Counted from the first letter of the stretch, positions 17,955 through 27,384 are shown. The stretch is DNA of 64,000 nucleotides from Imbroritus primus (GCA_000272025.2 AKCV02000026.1:124001-188000), one strand, 5' to 3'. Numbers and translations: made by a program. The notes: generated from the letters alone by a model not told the origin.

Positions 17955-17997
17955 TGGCCCATGGCTGCATGCACAGGCCACTGTCCGTTCTTCCTCC

Positions 17998-18426
17998 ATG
18001 ACGATTACCGCTGCTCTTCTCGCCACCGTCATCGCCATCAGCGATGGCGATACGCTTACCGCCCTGACCTCCAATCATCAGCAGCTCAAGGTGCGCATCG
18101 CCGCCATCGATGCGCCGGAGCGTCGGCAGCCGTATGGGGCGCGTTCGCGGCAGGCGCTGGCGACGCTGTGTTTCCGGCAGCAGGCGGAGATCCTGGTGTT
18201 GTCGCGGGATCGGTATGGTCGCAGCGTGGGCGTGGTGCGCTGCCAGGGCAAGGATGCCGGTAGCAGCCAGCTGGAGGCGGGCATGGCGTGGGTGTATCCG
18301 CAGTATGCGCGGGACTTCCCGGGGTATCCGGCGCTGCAGGCGGAGGCGCAGGCGAGCCGGCGTGGTCTATGGTCCGCGCCCGATCCGGTTGCGCCATGGG
18401 AGTGGCGGCGTGCCCCGCGGGACTGA
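17998..18426 (+). CDS. thermonuclease (SNase-like) family protein
   Basis: A 142-residue protein with the staphylococcal nuclease fold, predicted to cut DNA or RNA in a calcium-dependent way, probably outside the cytoplasm. The N-terminal segment is weakly hydrophobic (MTITAALLATVIA). The catalytic pattern is present: SDGDT, then VRIAAIDAPER supplying Arg, Asp and Glu, then the RDRYGRSVG loop with a catalytic-type Arg. The C-terminal WVYPQY and QAEAQASRRGLW segments are typical of the family. No strong ribosome site is seen before 17998, so the exact start is less certain than the family. Confidence 0.82.
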   Translation: MTITAALLATVIAISDGDTLTALTSNHQQLKVRIAAIDAPERRQPYGARSRQALATLCFRQQAEILVLSRDRYGRSVGVVRCQGKDAGSSQLEAGMAWVYPQYARDFPGYPALQAEAQASRRGLWSAPDPVAPWEWRRAPRD

Positions 18427-18586
18427 TGCCTGATCCTGGTGGGCCAAGCGCGCAGACTGTGCAGGCGCGCGCTTTATAATACGGCCCTTGCGCGCAGGTG
18501 GGCGCGCTGCGCTGGTGGCCGGCATGGTGGCCAGTGCCTTGTTTTTTGGTGATGCATCTCGTGGCATCACTGTCTGGAGAACGATC

Positions 18587-19558
18587 TTGATCAAGACCCT
18601 GTTGACTCTTTTGACGGCGTTGTGTGCCGTTGCGGCCGGCCCGGTGCAGGCCCAGGCGGCGTGGCCGGAAAAGCCGATCCGCCTGATCGTGCCGTTTCCG
18701 CCAGGCGGCGGCACGGATATTCTGTCGCGCCTGATCGGTAACGAGCTGTCGCAGGCTACCAAGTGGACCCTGGTGCCGGATAACCGTCCGGGTGCGGGCG
18801 GCACGATCGGCATCGCCGAGGCGGTGCGTGCCGCGCCGACCGGCTACGACCTGGTGATGGGGCAGAAGGACAACCTCGTGGTTGGTCCGTGGTTGTACAA
18901 GTCGGTGAGCTACGATCCCACGCGCGATCTGGTGGCGATTGCGCATGTTGCCTACACGCCGGTGGTGATCGTGACGCGCACGGACTCGCGCTTCAAGACG
19001 ATGAAGGAAGTGATCGCCGCCGCGCGCAAGGCGCCGGATACGATTACGTATGGTTCGCCCGGCAATGGCACCACGATTCACCTCGCGGCGGAGATCCTCA
19101 GCAAGGCGGCGGGCATCAAGCTGCGCCACGTGCCGTACAAGGGATCGAATGCGGCGATGATGGATGCGCTGTCGGGCAACGTCGATCTGCTGGTGGCATC
19201 GGTGCCGTCGGCGCTGGCGCAGATCAAGGCGGGCAAGATGCGCGCGCTGGCGGTGACCTCGGCCAAGCGCAGTTCTTCGCTGCCCGATGTGCCGGCGGTT
19301 GCCGAGCTGGGTTACAAGCAGGTGGATGTCAGCACCTGGTATGGCCTGTTTGCGCCGGCCAAGACGCCGCAGGCCATCGTCACGCGCATCAATGGCGAGG
19401 TGAACAAGCTGCTGGCCAGCCCGGCGGTCGCCAAGGCGATCCAGGAGCAGGGTGCGGAGCCCAAGGCGATGAAGCCTGAGCAGTTCGCGGCGTTGGTCAA
19501 GACCGAATACCACCAGTGGAAGTCGATCGTCGAGCAATCGGGTGCCACGGTGGAGTGA
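18587..19558 (+). CDS. Bug/TctC family periplasmic tricarboxylate-type solute-binding receptor
   Basis: Extracytoplasmic receptor of the Bug family, which is greatly expanded in Burkholderiales and binds carboxylates or amides for TTT transporters. Start is taken as TTG (18587), because GGAGAA lies 7 bases upstream and the protein then begins with a normal signal peptide (cleavage near PVQAQA). This gives 323 residues, the family norm. Family marks are WPEKPIRLIVPFPPGGGTDI, DNRPGAGG, GSPGNGTTIHL and the RHVPYKG segment. No membrane subunits are adjacent; it may work with TctAB at 4741-6722. A terminator follows. Confidence 0.9.
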   Translation: MIKTLLTLLTALCAVAAGPVQAQAAWPEKPIRLIVPFPPGGGTDILSRLIGNELSQATKWTLVPDNRPGAGGTIGIAEAVRAAPTGYDLVMGQKDNLVVGPWLYKSVSYDPTRDLVAIAHVAYTPVVIVTRTDSRFKTMKEVIAAARKAPDTITYGSPGNGTTIHLAAEILSKAAGIKLRHVPYKGSNAAMMDALSGNVDLLVASVPSALAQIKAGKMRALAVTSAKRSSSLPDVPAVAELGYKQVDVSTWYGLFAPAKTPQAIVTRINGEVNKLLASPAVAKAIQEQGAEPKAMKPEQFAALVKTEYHQWKSIVEQSGATVE

Positions 19559-19605
19559 ATCGATCCGTACGGTCACACCGGCACGTCGGCGTGACCACGC
19601 AGAAT

Positions 19606-19641
19606 AACCCCGGCCGATGCATGGCACCGCCGGGGTTTTTT
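19606..19641 (+). terminator. rho-independent terminator after the Bug gene
   Basis: Stem AACCCCGGC/GCCGGGGTT (19606-19614 with 19629-19637) followed by a T-run, 47 bp after the stop. It sits between convergent genes. Confidence 0.85.
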
Positions 19642-19654
19642 CATGTCGAGCCAG

Positions 19655-22600
19655 TCAGTGGAAATCGCGGCTCATGACGGTGATCCTGCCGAGCAGCGGT
19701 GACAGGTCGACCAGATACTGGGCTACGAGATGGCGTACATTGTCGTGGCTCTGCCATTTGCCATAGATGCCGACCAGGCCCGCGCCCAGTACTTCCTGAC
19801 GCTGGCGTTCGAGCACCTTCGGCCAGATCACTACATTCACCGAACCGGTCTCGTCCTCGAGCGTCATGAAGATGACGCCCTTGGCGGTCTGCGGGCGCTG
19901 GCGCATCGTCACCATGCCGCAGGCCCGCGCCAGCTGCCCGTCGCGATAGCCGGCCAGCGTCGCGGCCGTGGCGAAGCGCCGCTGCGTGAGCAAGGGACGC
20001 AACAGGGCGAGCGGATGACGGCGCAGTGTGAGATGCATCGTGTGGTAATCGTCGATGATCTCATCGGCTTCCGTCGGGGTGGCGAGTTGCGGCGTTTCTT
20101 CGCGCAGGTCGGTGACGTGCAGCAGATCGGTATCGGGCATGGCACCGGACGCTTCCCACAGTGCGCTGCGGCGATGGCCGGCCAGCGGTTCCAGCGCATT
20201 GCCGGCAGCCAGCACACGCAGGTCGTGGCTGTCGAGCCTGGCGCGGCGCGCGAGATCGCGTGCGTTGTCAAAGGCGCGGACGGCACGTGCAGAGACGATG
20301 CGTTCAGCACTGTCCTGCCGCATGCCTTGCAGGCGCGAGAAGCCGAGGCGGACCGCGGGGCGCGAGGTGCCGGCCAGAGGTTCGAGCGTGCTGTCCCAGT
20401 CACTGTGGCGGATATCGACACCATGCACGATCACGTCGTGGTGCCTTGCATCCTGGATCAGTTGCGACGGACTATAGAACCCCATCGGCTGGCTGTTGAG
20501 CAGGGCGCAGAGAAAGGCCTCCGGCTCATGGCGCTTGATCCAGGCGCTGCTGTAGACCAGCAGGGCAAAGCTGGCAGCGTGGCTCTCCGGGAAACCGTAG
20601 TCGCCGAAGCCCTGGATCTGGCGGTAGAGGTTCTCGGCGAATTCTTGCGGATATCCGTTGTTGAGCATGCCCGAGATCAGTCGCTCGCGATGCGGATCCA
20701 TGCCGCCCTTGCGTTTCCACGCAGCCATGGCGCGGCGCAGCTCGTCGGCTTCGCCCGCCGAGTAGCCGGCCGCCACCATGGCAATCTGCATGGCCTGTTC
20801 CTGGAAGATCGGGACGCCCTTGGTGCGCGTCAGGATTTCCGCGATTTCCGGACGCGGGTAAGAGATCGGCTCGAGTCCTTGCCGCCGCCGCAGATACGGA
20901 TGCACCATGCCGCCCTGGATCGGACCAGGGCGCACGATGGCCACTTCGATGACCAGGTCGTAGAAGCGTTCGGGCCTCAGGCGCGGCAGCATCGTCATCT
21001 GCGCGCGCGATTCGATCTGGAACACGCCGATGGTGTCGGCCTTGCTGATCATGGTGTAGGTGGCGGGATCTTCCTTCGGAATATCCTGCATGCCGAACGG
21101 CTGGCCACGCCAGGCCGAGATGAGATGCAGCGCACGCCGCAAGGCTGTGAGCATGCCCAGCGCGAGCACATCGACCTTGAGCAGGCCGAGTGCTTCGAGA
21201 TCGTCCTTGTCCCACTGGATCACGCTGCGGTCCGGCATGGCCGCATTCTCGATGGGCACGAGTCGGGAGAGCTGGTCGCGTGCGATGACAAAGCCGCCGG
21301 AATGCTGCGACAGGTGGCGCGGAAACCGCACCAGTTGCGCCGCCATCTGGGCCCAGCGCTGGATCAGTGGGCTGTCGATGTCAAGGCCGCTTTCTGCAAA
21401 GCGTTGCAACAGGTCGGTACGGCTGTCGAACCAGTGATGGCTGCGCGCTACGCGGTCGATGATCGATGCATCCACGCCGAGCGCCTTGCCGGTTTCACGC
21501 AAGGCCCCGCGTGGACGGAAAGTGGAGATGGCGGCGGCAAGCGCCGCGCGGTGGCGGCCGTATCTTGTGTAGATGTACTGAATCACCTCTTCACGACGCT
21601 GGTGTTCGAAATCGACGTCGATGTCCGGCGGTTCGCCGCGCTCCTTGGAGAGGAAGCGGCCGAACAGCAGGTTCTCGCGTGCCGGATCGACTTCGGTGAC
21701 ACCGAGGCAGTAGCACACGGCGGAGTTGGCGGCCGAGCCGCGGCCCTGGCAGAGAATGTTTTCCTGACGGGCAAACCGCACCAGTTCGTACACCGTCAGG
21801 AAGTACGCCTCATATTGCATCTCTTCGATCAGTGCCAGTTCTGCGTCGAGCTGCTTGCGGACCTTCTCAGGGATGCCATCGGGAAAGCGCCGGGCTGCGC
21901 CGGCATAGGTTTCCTGGCGCAGGTACTGTGCGGCGGTCATGCCGGCTGGTACATCTTCCTCCGGGTAGCGATAGTGCATGCGGATCTCGTCCATCGAGAA
22001 CGTGCATAGGTTGGCAATATGCGTCGACTCAGCCATCAGCCGCGCGCTGTAGAGATTGGCCAGCCGCAGGCGCGTGCGCAGATGCTGCTCGGCATTGGCG
22101 GCGAGCGCATAGCCGCACTCGGCCACGGGCTTGCCGATGCGCATGGCCGTCATAACATCGAGCAGGGGTTTGCGCGAGCGCGCATGCATCAGCACATCGC
22201 CCGTGGCGACCACGCGCAGCCGATGTGCCTGGGCTGCAGCTTCCACCTGGGCGCGATGCAGGTCATCGGTAGCGTTTAGCAGTAGTGTCAGTCCGATCCA
22301 GGCACGGCCGGGAAAGGTGGCGGACATCCATGCGGCATGGGCCTGCAGCACGTCTTCCGGCGAGGCATGTTCGGGCTGGTAGATCACCAGGCAATCGGGC
22401 AGACCGCGCAGATGGGCATGGGATGCGGCAGGGCTGTCGAGGTCGCGCGCCGTCAGGTGATACTCGCCTTTCGGCGCACGGCCGCGCGCCAAGGTAATCA
22501 ATTCACAGAGATGACCATAGCCTGCGAAATTGCGGGCCAGCACGACGAAGGCGGCGCCGGCTGCGGCGCCATCGCTGCTCAAGCGGAAGCGCGCACCGAC

Positions 22601-22843
22601 CAGCAGCTTGAGCCCGTGTTCCTTGGCGGCGGCGTGGGCACGCACGATGCCGGAAAGCGAGCACTCGTCGGCAATCGCCAGTGCGCTGTAGCCAAGGCGG
22701 CTGGCGCGTGCGACCAGCTCGTCGGCATGCGAGGCGCCATGCAGAAAAGAAAAGTTCGAACGGCAGACCAGTTCGGCATACGGTGGCAGGGCAGGTGCTG
22801 CCGTCGACGTGTTCGATGGAATCGGTGGTGGAAGGACGTCCAT
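19655..22843 (-). CDS. dnaE2: error-prone DNA polymerase, ImuC/DnaE2
   Basis: Alpha-subunit-type C-family polymerase dedicated to damage tolerance, used with ImuA and ImuB for SOS mutagenesis. From the ATG at 22843 it has 1062 residues, shorter than replicative DnaE as expected. Features in order: PHP domain (YAELVCRSNFSFLHGASH near the N-terminus), the polymerase core with GRGSAANSAVCY and the catalytic PDIDVDFEHQRREEV, a helix-hairpin-helix region, and a C-terminal OB-fold (GVIFMTLEDETGSVNVVIW). The start lies 5 bp after the imuB stop, so the two are co-translated. Confidence 0.95.
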   Translation of the reverse strand: MDVLPPPIPSNTSTAAPALPPYAELVCRSNFSFLHGASHADELVARASRLGYSALAIADECSLSGIVRAHAAAKEHGLKLLVGARFRLSSDGAAAGAAFVVLARNFAGYGHLCELITLARGRAPKGEYHLTARDLDSPAASHAHLRGLPDCLVIYQPEHASPEDVLQAHAAWMSATFPGRAWIGLTLLLNATDDLHRAQVEAAAQAHRLRVVATGDVLMHARSRKPLLDVMTAMRIGKPVAECGYALAANAEQHLRTRLRLANLYSARLMAESTHIANLCTFSMDEIRMHYRYPEEDVPAGMTAAQYLRQETYAGAARRFPDGIPEKVRKQLDAELALIEEMQYEAYFLTVYELVRFARQENILCQGRGSAANSAVCYCLGVTEVDPARENLLFGRFLSKERGEPPDIDVDFEHQRREEVIQYIYTRYGRHRAALAAAISTFRPRGALRETGKALGVDASIIDRVARSHHWFDSRTDLLQRFAESGLDIDSPLIQRWAQMAAQLVRFPRHLSQHSGGFVIARDQLSRLVPIENAAMPDRSVIQWDKDDLEALGLLKVDVLALGMLTALRRALHLISAWRGQPFGMQDIPKEDPATYTMISKADTIGVFQIESRAQMTMLPRLRPERFYDLVIEVAIVRPGPIQGGMVHPYLRRRQGLEPISYPRPEIAEILTRTKGVPIFQEQAMQIAMVAAGYSAGEADELRRAMAAWKRKGGMDPHRERLISGMLNNGYPQEFAENLYRQIQGFGDYGFPESHAASFALLVYSSAWIKRHEPEAFLCALLNSQPMGFYSPSQLIQDARHHDVIVHGVDIRHSDWDSTLEPLAGTSRPAVRLGFSRLQGMRQDSAERIVSARAVRAFDNARDLARRARLDSHDLRVLAAGNALEPLAGHRRSALWEASGAMPDTDLLHVTDLREETPQLATPTEADEIIDDYHTMHLTLRRHPLALLRPLLTQRRFATAATLAGYRDGQLARACGMVTMRQRPQTAKGVIFMTLEDETGSVNVVIWPKVLERQRQEVLGAGLVGIYGKWQSHDNVRHLVAQYLVDLSPLLGRITVMSRDFH

Positions 22844-22848
22844 GGCAT

Positions 22849-24339
22849 TTATCCGAACAGGCCATGCAGATACCAGCGTGCCGGCGCATGGTCCTGGCTG
22901 CTGCGGCGTTCGCGGTAGATCCAGTAGCACGCGTGGCCGTCATCCATGGCGACGTAGTAGTCGCGCATCACGGTATCGCCATCCCACCAGCCGCTTTCGA
23001 TGCGCTCGGGCGGCGACATCAGGCGCAAGGGCGTGCCGTAGTGCGGCGCATGGCCGTGGACTGCCAGGGGGATTGGCGCATCGAGCAGCCATGCCGGGCG
23101 AGGCAAGGGTGGCGCTGTGGTTGGATGCGAGGCTGGACGTGCGGAACGTGGCACAGCCAGGGTAGCCGGCTCCCAATGATTGGCGCGCTCGGGACGGTGA
23201 TCGGCTTGCGGCCGGGCGCGCAGCACATGCTCAGGACCGAGGCGGGCGGCCAGCAGTTCGAGCAGCCGCGCATGATCCTGCGCGGTGCCGCCGGGCTCGG
23301 GGAACAGCGTTTCGCTAAGCGGCGCGCGGGCCTGGACCTGCGTGACCGAGAGGCCGACGGCCAGGATGGGCGCTGTCAGCACGAGCTTGGCCAGCCGCTC
23401 GCGCAGCAGCCGTGTCAGGTGGGCATGCTGCCATGTCGGCTCGGCCAGCGCGATCTCGAGCGCGGTCGGCGCAATGGCCTGCCGGCCGCGTTCGTGCTCG
23501 AGGTACAGGGTGTAATGCGTGACGGCATACTGGTGAACCTGCAACCACCCGAGCATCTGGGCCAGCAGGCCGTCGGCTGCATGCTGGGCATGTTCGGCGT
23601 GGGTCATGCGATCGGGCAATTCGGCGCGGGCATGGAATGTCGGCGGGGCTTCCAGCCAGTCGAGCAGGGCCGGCGTATCGCCATAGGCGCGATCGAGTGC
23701 GTCCAGCATGGCAGGTCCGCAGCGCCGCCGCAGGCCTGCGCGCGGCAGGCGGCGCAGCGCGCCGAGCGTGCGGCAGCCGAGTCCGGCCAGCCATGCCTGT
23801 TCCGGCCCGGCTTCGGGCAAGACGCCGGTCGGCAAGGTATCCAGCCGGGCGTGGAGTCGCGTCAGCCGCACGGTGCGGCGTGTGCCATGCCCGCCGCGTG
23901 CCAGCAGCCAGGCGCCATGCGCGGTCGGTGCGCAGCTCAGCACGGTGCTGCAGCCAAGTTGCTGCGCAGTCTGGCGGACGAGGCGGCACAGCGCGCGCAT
24001 CCCGCCGAACAGGCGCAGGCTGCCCGAAACCTCCAGCAGCACGGCCTCGTCCAGCGCCGTGGCGACGCATGGCGTGAATTGCAGCAGCGCCATCGCCACG
24101 CGTTCGCGCAGTGCTTCCTCCTGCTCGGGCGCACGCGTGTAGAGCAGCGTCCGGGGTGCGACCGCGAGCACGCCGCCGCGACGCATGTGCGGCTGTACGC
24201 CCGCCTGGTGTGCAGATGCGGAAGCCACGCAGACCTGTCCGCCATCCAGCACGGCCACAGGCAGTTCAGGACACCAGCGCGGCCGGAAGACTTCCAGCGG
24301 CAAGCGGGGCAGGCGCAGGCAGATCCACAGGGGTGACAT
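22849..24339 (-). CDS. imuB: ImuB, Y-family polymerase-like mutagenesis protein
   Basis: Catalytically inactive Y-family protein that links ImuA and DnaE2 to the sliding clamp during translesion synthesis. From the ATG at 24339 the protein has 496 residues and begins SPLWICLRLPRLPLE, as ImuB proteins do. The acidic catalytic residues of active Y-family polymerases are not evident. The middle shows palm/finger-like sequence (FTPCVATALDEAVLLEVSGS) and a C-terminal little-finger-like region. It overlaps imuA by 74 bp. The frame continues upstream to 24492, but that N-terminus is Arg/Cys-rich, out of family and within imuA. Confidence 0.93.
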   Translation of the reverse strand: MSPLWICLRLPRLPLEVFRPRWCPELPVAVLDGGQVCVASASAHQAGVQPHMRRGGVLAVAPRTLLYTRAPEQEEALRERVAMALLQFTPCVATALDEAVLLEVSGSLRLFGGMRALCRLVRQTAQQLGCSTVLSCAPTAHGAWLLARGGHGTRRTVRLTRLHARLDTLPTGVLPEAGPEQAWLAGLGCRTLGALRRLPRAGLRRRCGPAMLDALDRAYGDTPALLDWLEAPPTFHARAELPDRMTHAEHAQHAADGLLAQMLGWLQVHQYAVTHYTLYLEHERGRQAIAPTALEIALAEPTWQHAHLTRLLRERLAKLVLTAPILAVGLSVTQVQARAPLSETLFPEPGGTAQDHARLLELLAARLGPEHVLRARPQADHRPERANHWEPATLAVPRSARPASHPTTAPPLPRPAWLLDAPIPLAVHGHAPHYGTPLRLMSPPERIESGWWDGDTVMRDYYVAMDDGHACYWIYRERRSSQDHAPARWYLHGLFG

Positions 24340-24976
24340 GGCGGTGACGCAGGATGGGCAGCGGCTGCAGGGCCAGCGACAGCGGCGTGTCGCGTGGCGG
24401 CCCGCGCCGCTTGAGAAAAAGGATGGCAAGTCCCTGCGCCGTGCTATCGAGCTGCAGGCGCAGCGGGGCAGGGGAGGCGGTGCGCGCGGCATCGGCGGGG
24501 CGCATCAGGCAGAACAGGGTCTCGCCCGACTGGGCGGCCAGATGCAGCCGGCGCAACTGGTCGCTGCGCATGCGGGTGTGCCAGAAGAGCAGTGCGCCGC
24601 AAGTGCCGGCACGCAGGATCTGTTCGGCGGCCCAGCAGGCGTGAGCAGGATGCTGGGGGCGTAGCCACAGCAGCCGTTCTGGGGGCAGTCCCCAGCCGGC
24701 CAGGGCCGTGGCATGCGGCAGATGTGGCGGCGCCAGGAAGACGACCGGCCGGCTAGCCGCTGCGAGCAGGGCGGGGCGCAACAGACGCAGTTCGCCGAGC
24801 CCGGGGCGGACCGCCAACAGCTCGATCAATTGCCCGATGGGCCAGCCCTGGCCGGGCAGTTCCGCCGACAGCGCCGGGTAGCCTGTATCGAGGGTACGTA
24901 CGCTGCCCCGCGCCAGTTGGGAGGCGCGCCACAGCGCTGGATGCAGCGTTTCGGGAGCGGTCGGAAGGGAAGTCAC
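24266..24976 (-). CDS. imuA: ImuA, RecA-like/SulA-like SOS mutagenesis protein
   Basis: First gene of the imuA-imuB-dnaE2 cassette; ImuA binds RecA and ImuB in the mutasome. The family segment GYPALSAELPGQGWPIGQLIELL is at the N-terminus, followed by a RecA-like core (GELRLLRPALLAA) and a Pro/Ala-rich tail. The open frame extends to a TTG at 25048, but that extension covers a LexA operator. I therefore place the start at the GTG at 24976 (236 residues), the first usable codon after the operator. No clear ribosome site supports it, so the start is tentative. Confidence 0.85.
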   Translation of the reverse strand: MTSLPTAPETLHPALWRASQLARGSVRTLDTGYPALSAELPGQGWPIGQLIELLAVRPGLGELRLLRPALLAAASRPVVFLAPPHLPHATALAGWGLPPERLLWLRPQHPAHACWAAEQILRAGTCGALLFWHTRMRSDQLRRLHLAAQSGETLFCLMRPADAARTASPAPLRLQLDSTAQGLAILFLKRRGPPRDTPLSLALQPLPILRHRHVTPVDLPAPAPLAAGSLPAALVS

Positions 24977-25001
24977 GAGGGGCAGTTCGGGGATCTTAAT
25001 C

Positions 25002-25017
25002 CTGTATGAATATACAG
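25002..25017 (-). promoter_or_regulatory. LexA (SOS) box of the imuA operon
   Basis: CTGTATGAATATACAG fits the CTGT-N8-ACAG LexA consensus exactly and has the AT-rich centre typical of strong boxes. It lies 26 bp before the proposed imuA start. LexA repression with induction on DNA damage is the known control of this cassette. Confidence 0.9.
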
Positions 25018-25103
25018 TATTTCGGACAGGATCATCTGTGTCCGTCAATATTTTCCTGACGTCTTCGTTGCCGGTGGTTGCGGTGAGCGCGAGGTTTTTC
25101 TAG

Positions 25104-25127
25104 CGTTATATCGTCTTGTATATTACG
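25104..25127 (+). promoter_or_regulatory. ModE operator upstream of modA
   Basis: CGTTATAT (25104-25111) and ATATTACG (25120-25127) form an inverted repeat with one mismatch and an 8-bp spacer. It resembles the known ModE box with its CG...TATA half-sites. It lies 28 bp before the modA start. A modE gene is the last of this operon, so molybdate-dependent autoregulation is likely. Confidence 0.75.
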
Positions 25128-25154
25128 ATGTGCGCATCGCAAGGAGGAGTCTGC

Positions 25155-25910
25155 ATGTCGATCGTATCCCGCAAGCTGCTGGTGTCCCTGGGCTTCATGG
25201 CCCTGAGCTGTTCGGTTGCTGCCGCCGAGCTCACCGTGTCGGCTGCCGCCAGCCTGACCAACGCGTTCAAGGACATTGCCCAGCAGTATGAAGCGAAGCA
25301 TCCACAAACCAAGGTGCTGCTGAACTTTGGTGCGTCGGGTGCGCTGCTGCAGCAGATGGCCAAGGGTGCGCCGGTCGACGTGTTTGCCTCGGCCGACCAG
25401 GAAACCATGGATCGGGCCGTGAAGGAAAAACTGGTTGCGGCTGCGGACCGCCGCGATTTCGTGCGCAACGCGCTGGTGCTGATCGTGCCGACGGACAGCA
25501 AGTACGCGATCACCAGACTCGAGGACCTGAACCGGCCCGAGGTGCAGAAAGTGGCCATTGGCGTGCCGGCGAGCGTGCCGGTGGGCCGCTATGCCCAGCA
25601 GGCGCTGGAAGCCGCCAATCTGTGGACAGCCATGCAGCCCAAGACTGTGAATACGCAGAACGTGCGCCAGTCTCTCGATTACGTGGCGCGTGGCGAAGTG
25701 GATGCGGGTTTCGTCTACAACACCGACGCCGCCCTGATGAAGGACAAGGTCAAGGTTGCCTTTACAGTGCCGCTCAAGGCCGTGATCAGCTATCCGATCG
25801 CCAGGACGGCCAGCAGCGCCAATGCACAGGAAGCCGCCCGCTTCATCGACTACGTGATGTCGGCCGATGGCCAGGCCGTGCTGGCCCGCTACGGCTTCCT
25901 GAAACCCTGA
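25155..25910 (+). CDS. modA: molybdate ABC transporter periplasmic binding protein
   Basis: Periplasmic receptor for molybdate (and tungstate) feeding the ModBC transporter. The 251-residue protein has a signal peptide ending near SCSVAAAE. The conserved start of the mature domain is LTVSAAASLTNAFKDIA, and NFGASGALLQQMAKGAPVDVF carries oxyanion-binding Ser residues; DAGFVYNTDA lies near the C-terminus. An ideal AAGGAGGAG site precedes the ATG at 25155. It is the first gene of modA-modB-modC-nifQ-like-modE behind the ModE-like operator. Confidence 0.96.
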   Translation: MSIVSRKLLVSLGFMALSCSVAAAELTVSAAASLTNAFKDIAQQYEAKHPQTKVLLNFGASGALLQQMAKGAPVDVFASADQETMDRAVKEKLVAAADRRDFVRNALVLIVPTDSKYAITRLEDLNRPEVQKVAIGVPASVPVGRYAQQALEAANLWTAMQPKTVNTQNVRQSLDYVARGEVDAGFVYNTDAALMKDKVKVAFTVPLKAVISYPIARTASSANAQEAARFIDYVMSADGQAVLARYGFLKP

Positions 25911-25930
25911 ACCTGCGCGTGCCCTGACGT

Positions 25931-26617
25931 ATGGATGCAACCTGGACGGCGCTGCTGCTCTCGCTGAAAGTGGCCGGCAGCGCCACCGCGATTTCCCTGG
26001 TAACCGGCGTGGCGCTGGGCTTTCTGCTCGCGCGCGTGCGTTTCCCGGGCCGGGAGTTGCTCGATACCGTCATGACGCTGCCGATGGTGTTGCCGCCCAC
26101 GGTCCTTGGCTACTATCTGCTGGTCCTGCTGGGTAGCCGCAGCACCTTTGGCATGTGGCTGAACGAAACCTTTGGCATCCGCCTCATCTTCACGTGGCAG
26201 GGTGCGGCGATTGCCGCGGCGGTGGTCACGTTTCCGCTGGTGCTCAAGTCGGCGCGCGCGGCGTTCGAAACCGTCGACGCGCAACTGGAGCAGGCGGCCC
26301 GCGTGCTCGGCACGGGCGAGCTGGCGATCTTCTGCCGCGTGACCTTGCCGCTTGCCTGGCGCGGCATCATGGCCGGCGTGCTGCTGGCCTTTGCGCGTGC
26401 GCTCGGCGAATTCGGCGCGACGCTGATGGTGGCCGGCAGCATTCCGGGCAAGACGCAGACGCTGTCGGTGGCTGTCTATGAAGCCGTGCAGGCCGGGCAG
26501 GACGATCTGGCCAATATGCTGGTGCTGGTCACCTCGGCCGTGTGCATCGTGCTGCTGCTCGGCGCGGGCCGTCTGGCGCCGGGGCGGATCGCGCATCAAA
26601 CCGCGCATTCCTCGTAG
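25931..26617 (+). CDS. modB: molybdate ABC transporter permease
   Basis: Inner-membrane channel of the molybdate transporter. The 228-residue protein has about five or six membrane helices, and the cytoplasmic coupling motif [15 protein letters not shown] (about residues 155-169), characteristic of ModB, contacts ModC. It follows modA by 20 bp and precedes modC by 8 bp. Confidence 0.96.
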   Translation: MDATWTALLLSLKVAGSATAISLVTGVALGFLLARVRFPGRELLDTVMTLPMVLPPTVLGYYLLVLLGSRSTFGMWLNETFGIRLIFTWQGAAIAAAVVTFPLVLKSARAAFETVDAQLEQAARVLGTGELAIFCRVTLPLAWRGIMAGVLLAFARALGEFGATLMVAGSIPGKTQTLSVAVYEAVQAGQDDLANMLVLVTSAVCIVLLLGAGRLAPGRIAHQTAHSS

Positions 26618-26625
26618 GGCGACGC

Positions 26626-27384
26626 ATGCATCTCGATATCGATATCCGCAAGACCCTGCGCTCCGGCAAGCGGACATTCCATCTGGACGTGCGTTTCCGT
26701 TCCACTAGCCAGCGCATCGTGCTGCTGGGGGCCTCCGGATCGGGCAAGAGCTTGACGCTCAAGGCGATTGCCGGACTCATGCGCCCCGATGCCGGGCACG
26801 TCAGGCTGAATGACACGACATTGTTCGACGCTGCGGCGGGGATCGACCTCAAGCCGCAATTGCGCAACGTGGCTTATGTGTTCCAGGACTACGCCCTGTT
26901 TCCGCACCTGAGCGTACGCCAGAACATTGCCTTCGGCCTCAAGCGCGGACTGTTCAATCCGCGTGCCAGTGACCACCGCGATGCGGTGGACTATTGGCTC
27001 GCGGCTTTTCAACTCGAGCCGACAGCCCATCAACTGCCAGATGAGCTTTCCGGCGGGCAGCGCCAGCGCGTGGCCCTGGCGCGCGCGCTGATTGCCCGGC
27101 CCGCCGCGCTGTTACTGGACGAACCCTTTGCCGCGCTCGATCCGGAGCTGCGCACCGTGATGCGCGGCGAACTCGACGACCTGCAGCGCCGCCTGCAGGT
27201 GCCGATGGTGCTCATCACGCATGATCCGGCGGATGCCGAGATCTTTGGCGAGAAAGTGCTGCGCATGCGCGATGGCCGTATTGCCGATGACGCGGCAGGC
27301 AACATCGATCCGGCCGGTGCGGCAGCGCTTCCTGAAACGAGTGCGAGCCCTCTGCATGTCACGGGGGCGGCGGGCTTCGCATGA
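26626..27384 (+). CDS. modC: molybdate ABC transporter ATP-binding protein
   Basis: ATPase driving ModB. The ATG at 26626 is chosen (MHLDIDIRKTL), 8 bp after modB; the longer frame overlaps modB out of family. Features: Walker A GASGSGKS (about 35-42), Q-loop YVFQDYALFPHLSV, signature LSGGQRQRVALARAL, Walker B LLLDEPFAALDP and the switch His in LITHDPADAEIF. At 252 residues it is about 100 shorter than E. coli ModC and lacks the C-terminal Mop (molybdate-binding) domain, so molybdate sensing in this operon appears to reside only in ModE. Confidence 0.95.
   Translation: MHLDIDIRKTLRSGKRTFHLDVRFRSTSQRIVLLGASGSGKSLTLKAIAGLMRPDAGHVRLNDTTLFDAAAGIDLKPQLRNVAYVFQDYALFPHLSVRQNIAFGLKRGLFNPRASDHRDAVDYWLAAFQLEPTAHQLPDELSGGQRQRVALARALIARPAALLLDEPFAALDPELRTVMRGELDDLQRRLQVPMVLITHDPADAEIFGEKVLRMRDGRIADDAAGNIDPAGAAALPETSASPLHVTGAAGFA

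Noticed and set aside
19730-22009. 759-codon plus-strand open frame opposite dnaE2
   Set aside because: The minus strand carries the conserved polymerase motifs; the antisense product shows no motif and no ribosome site.
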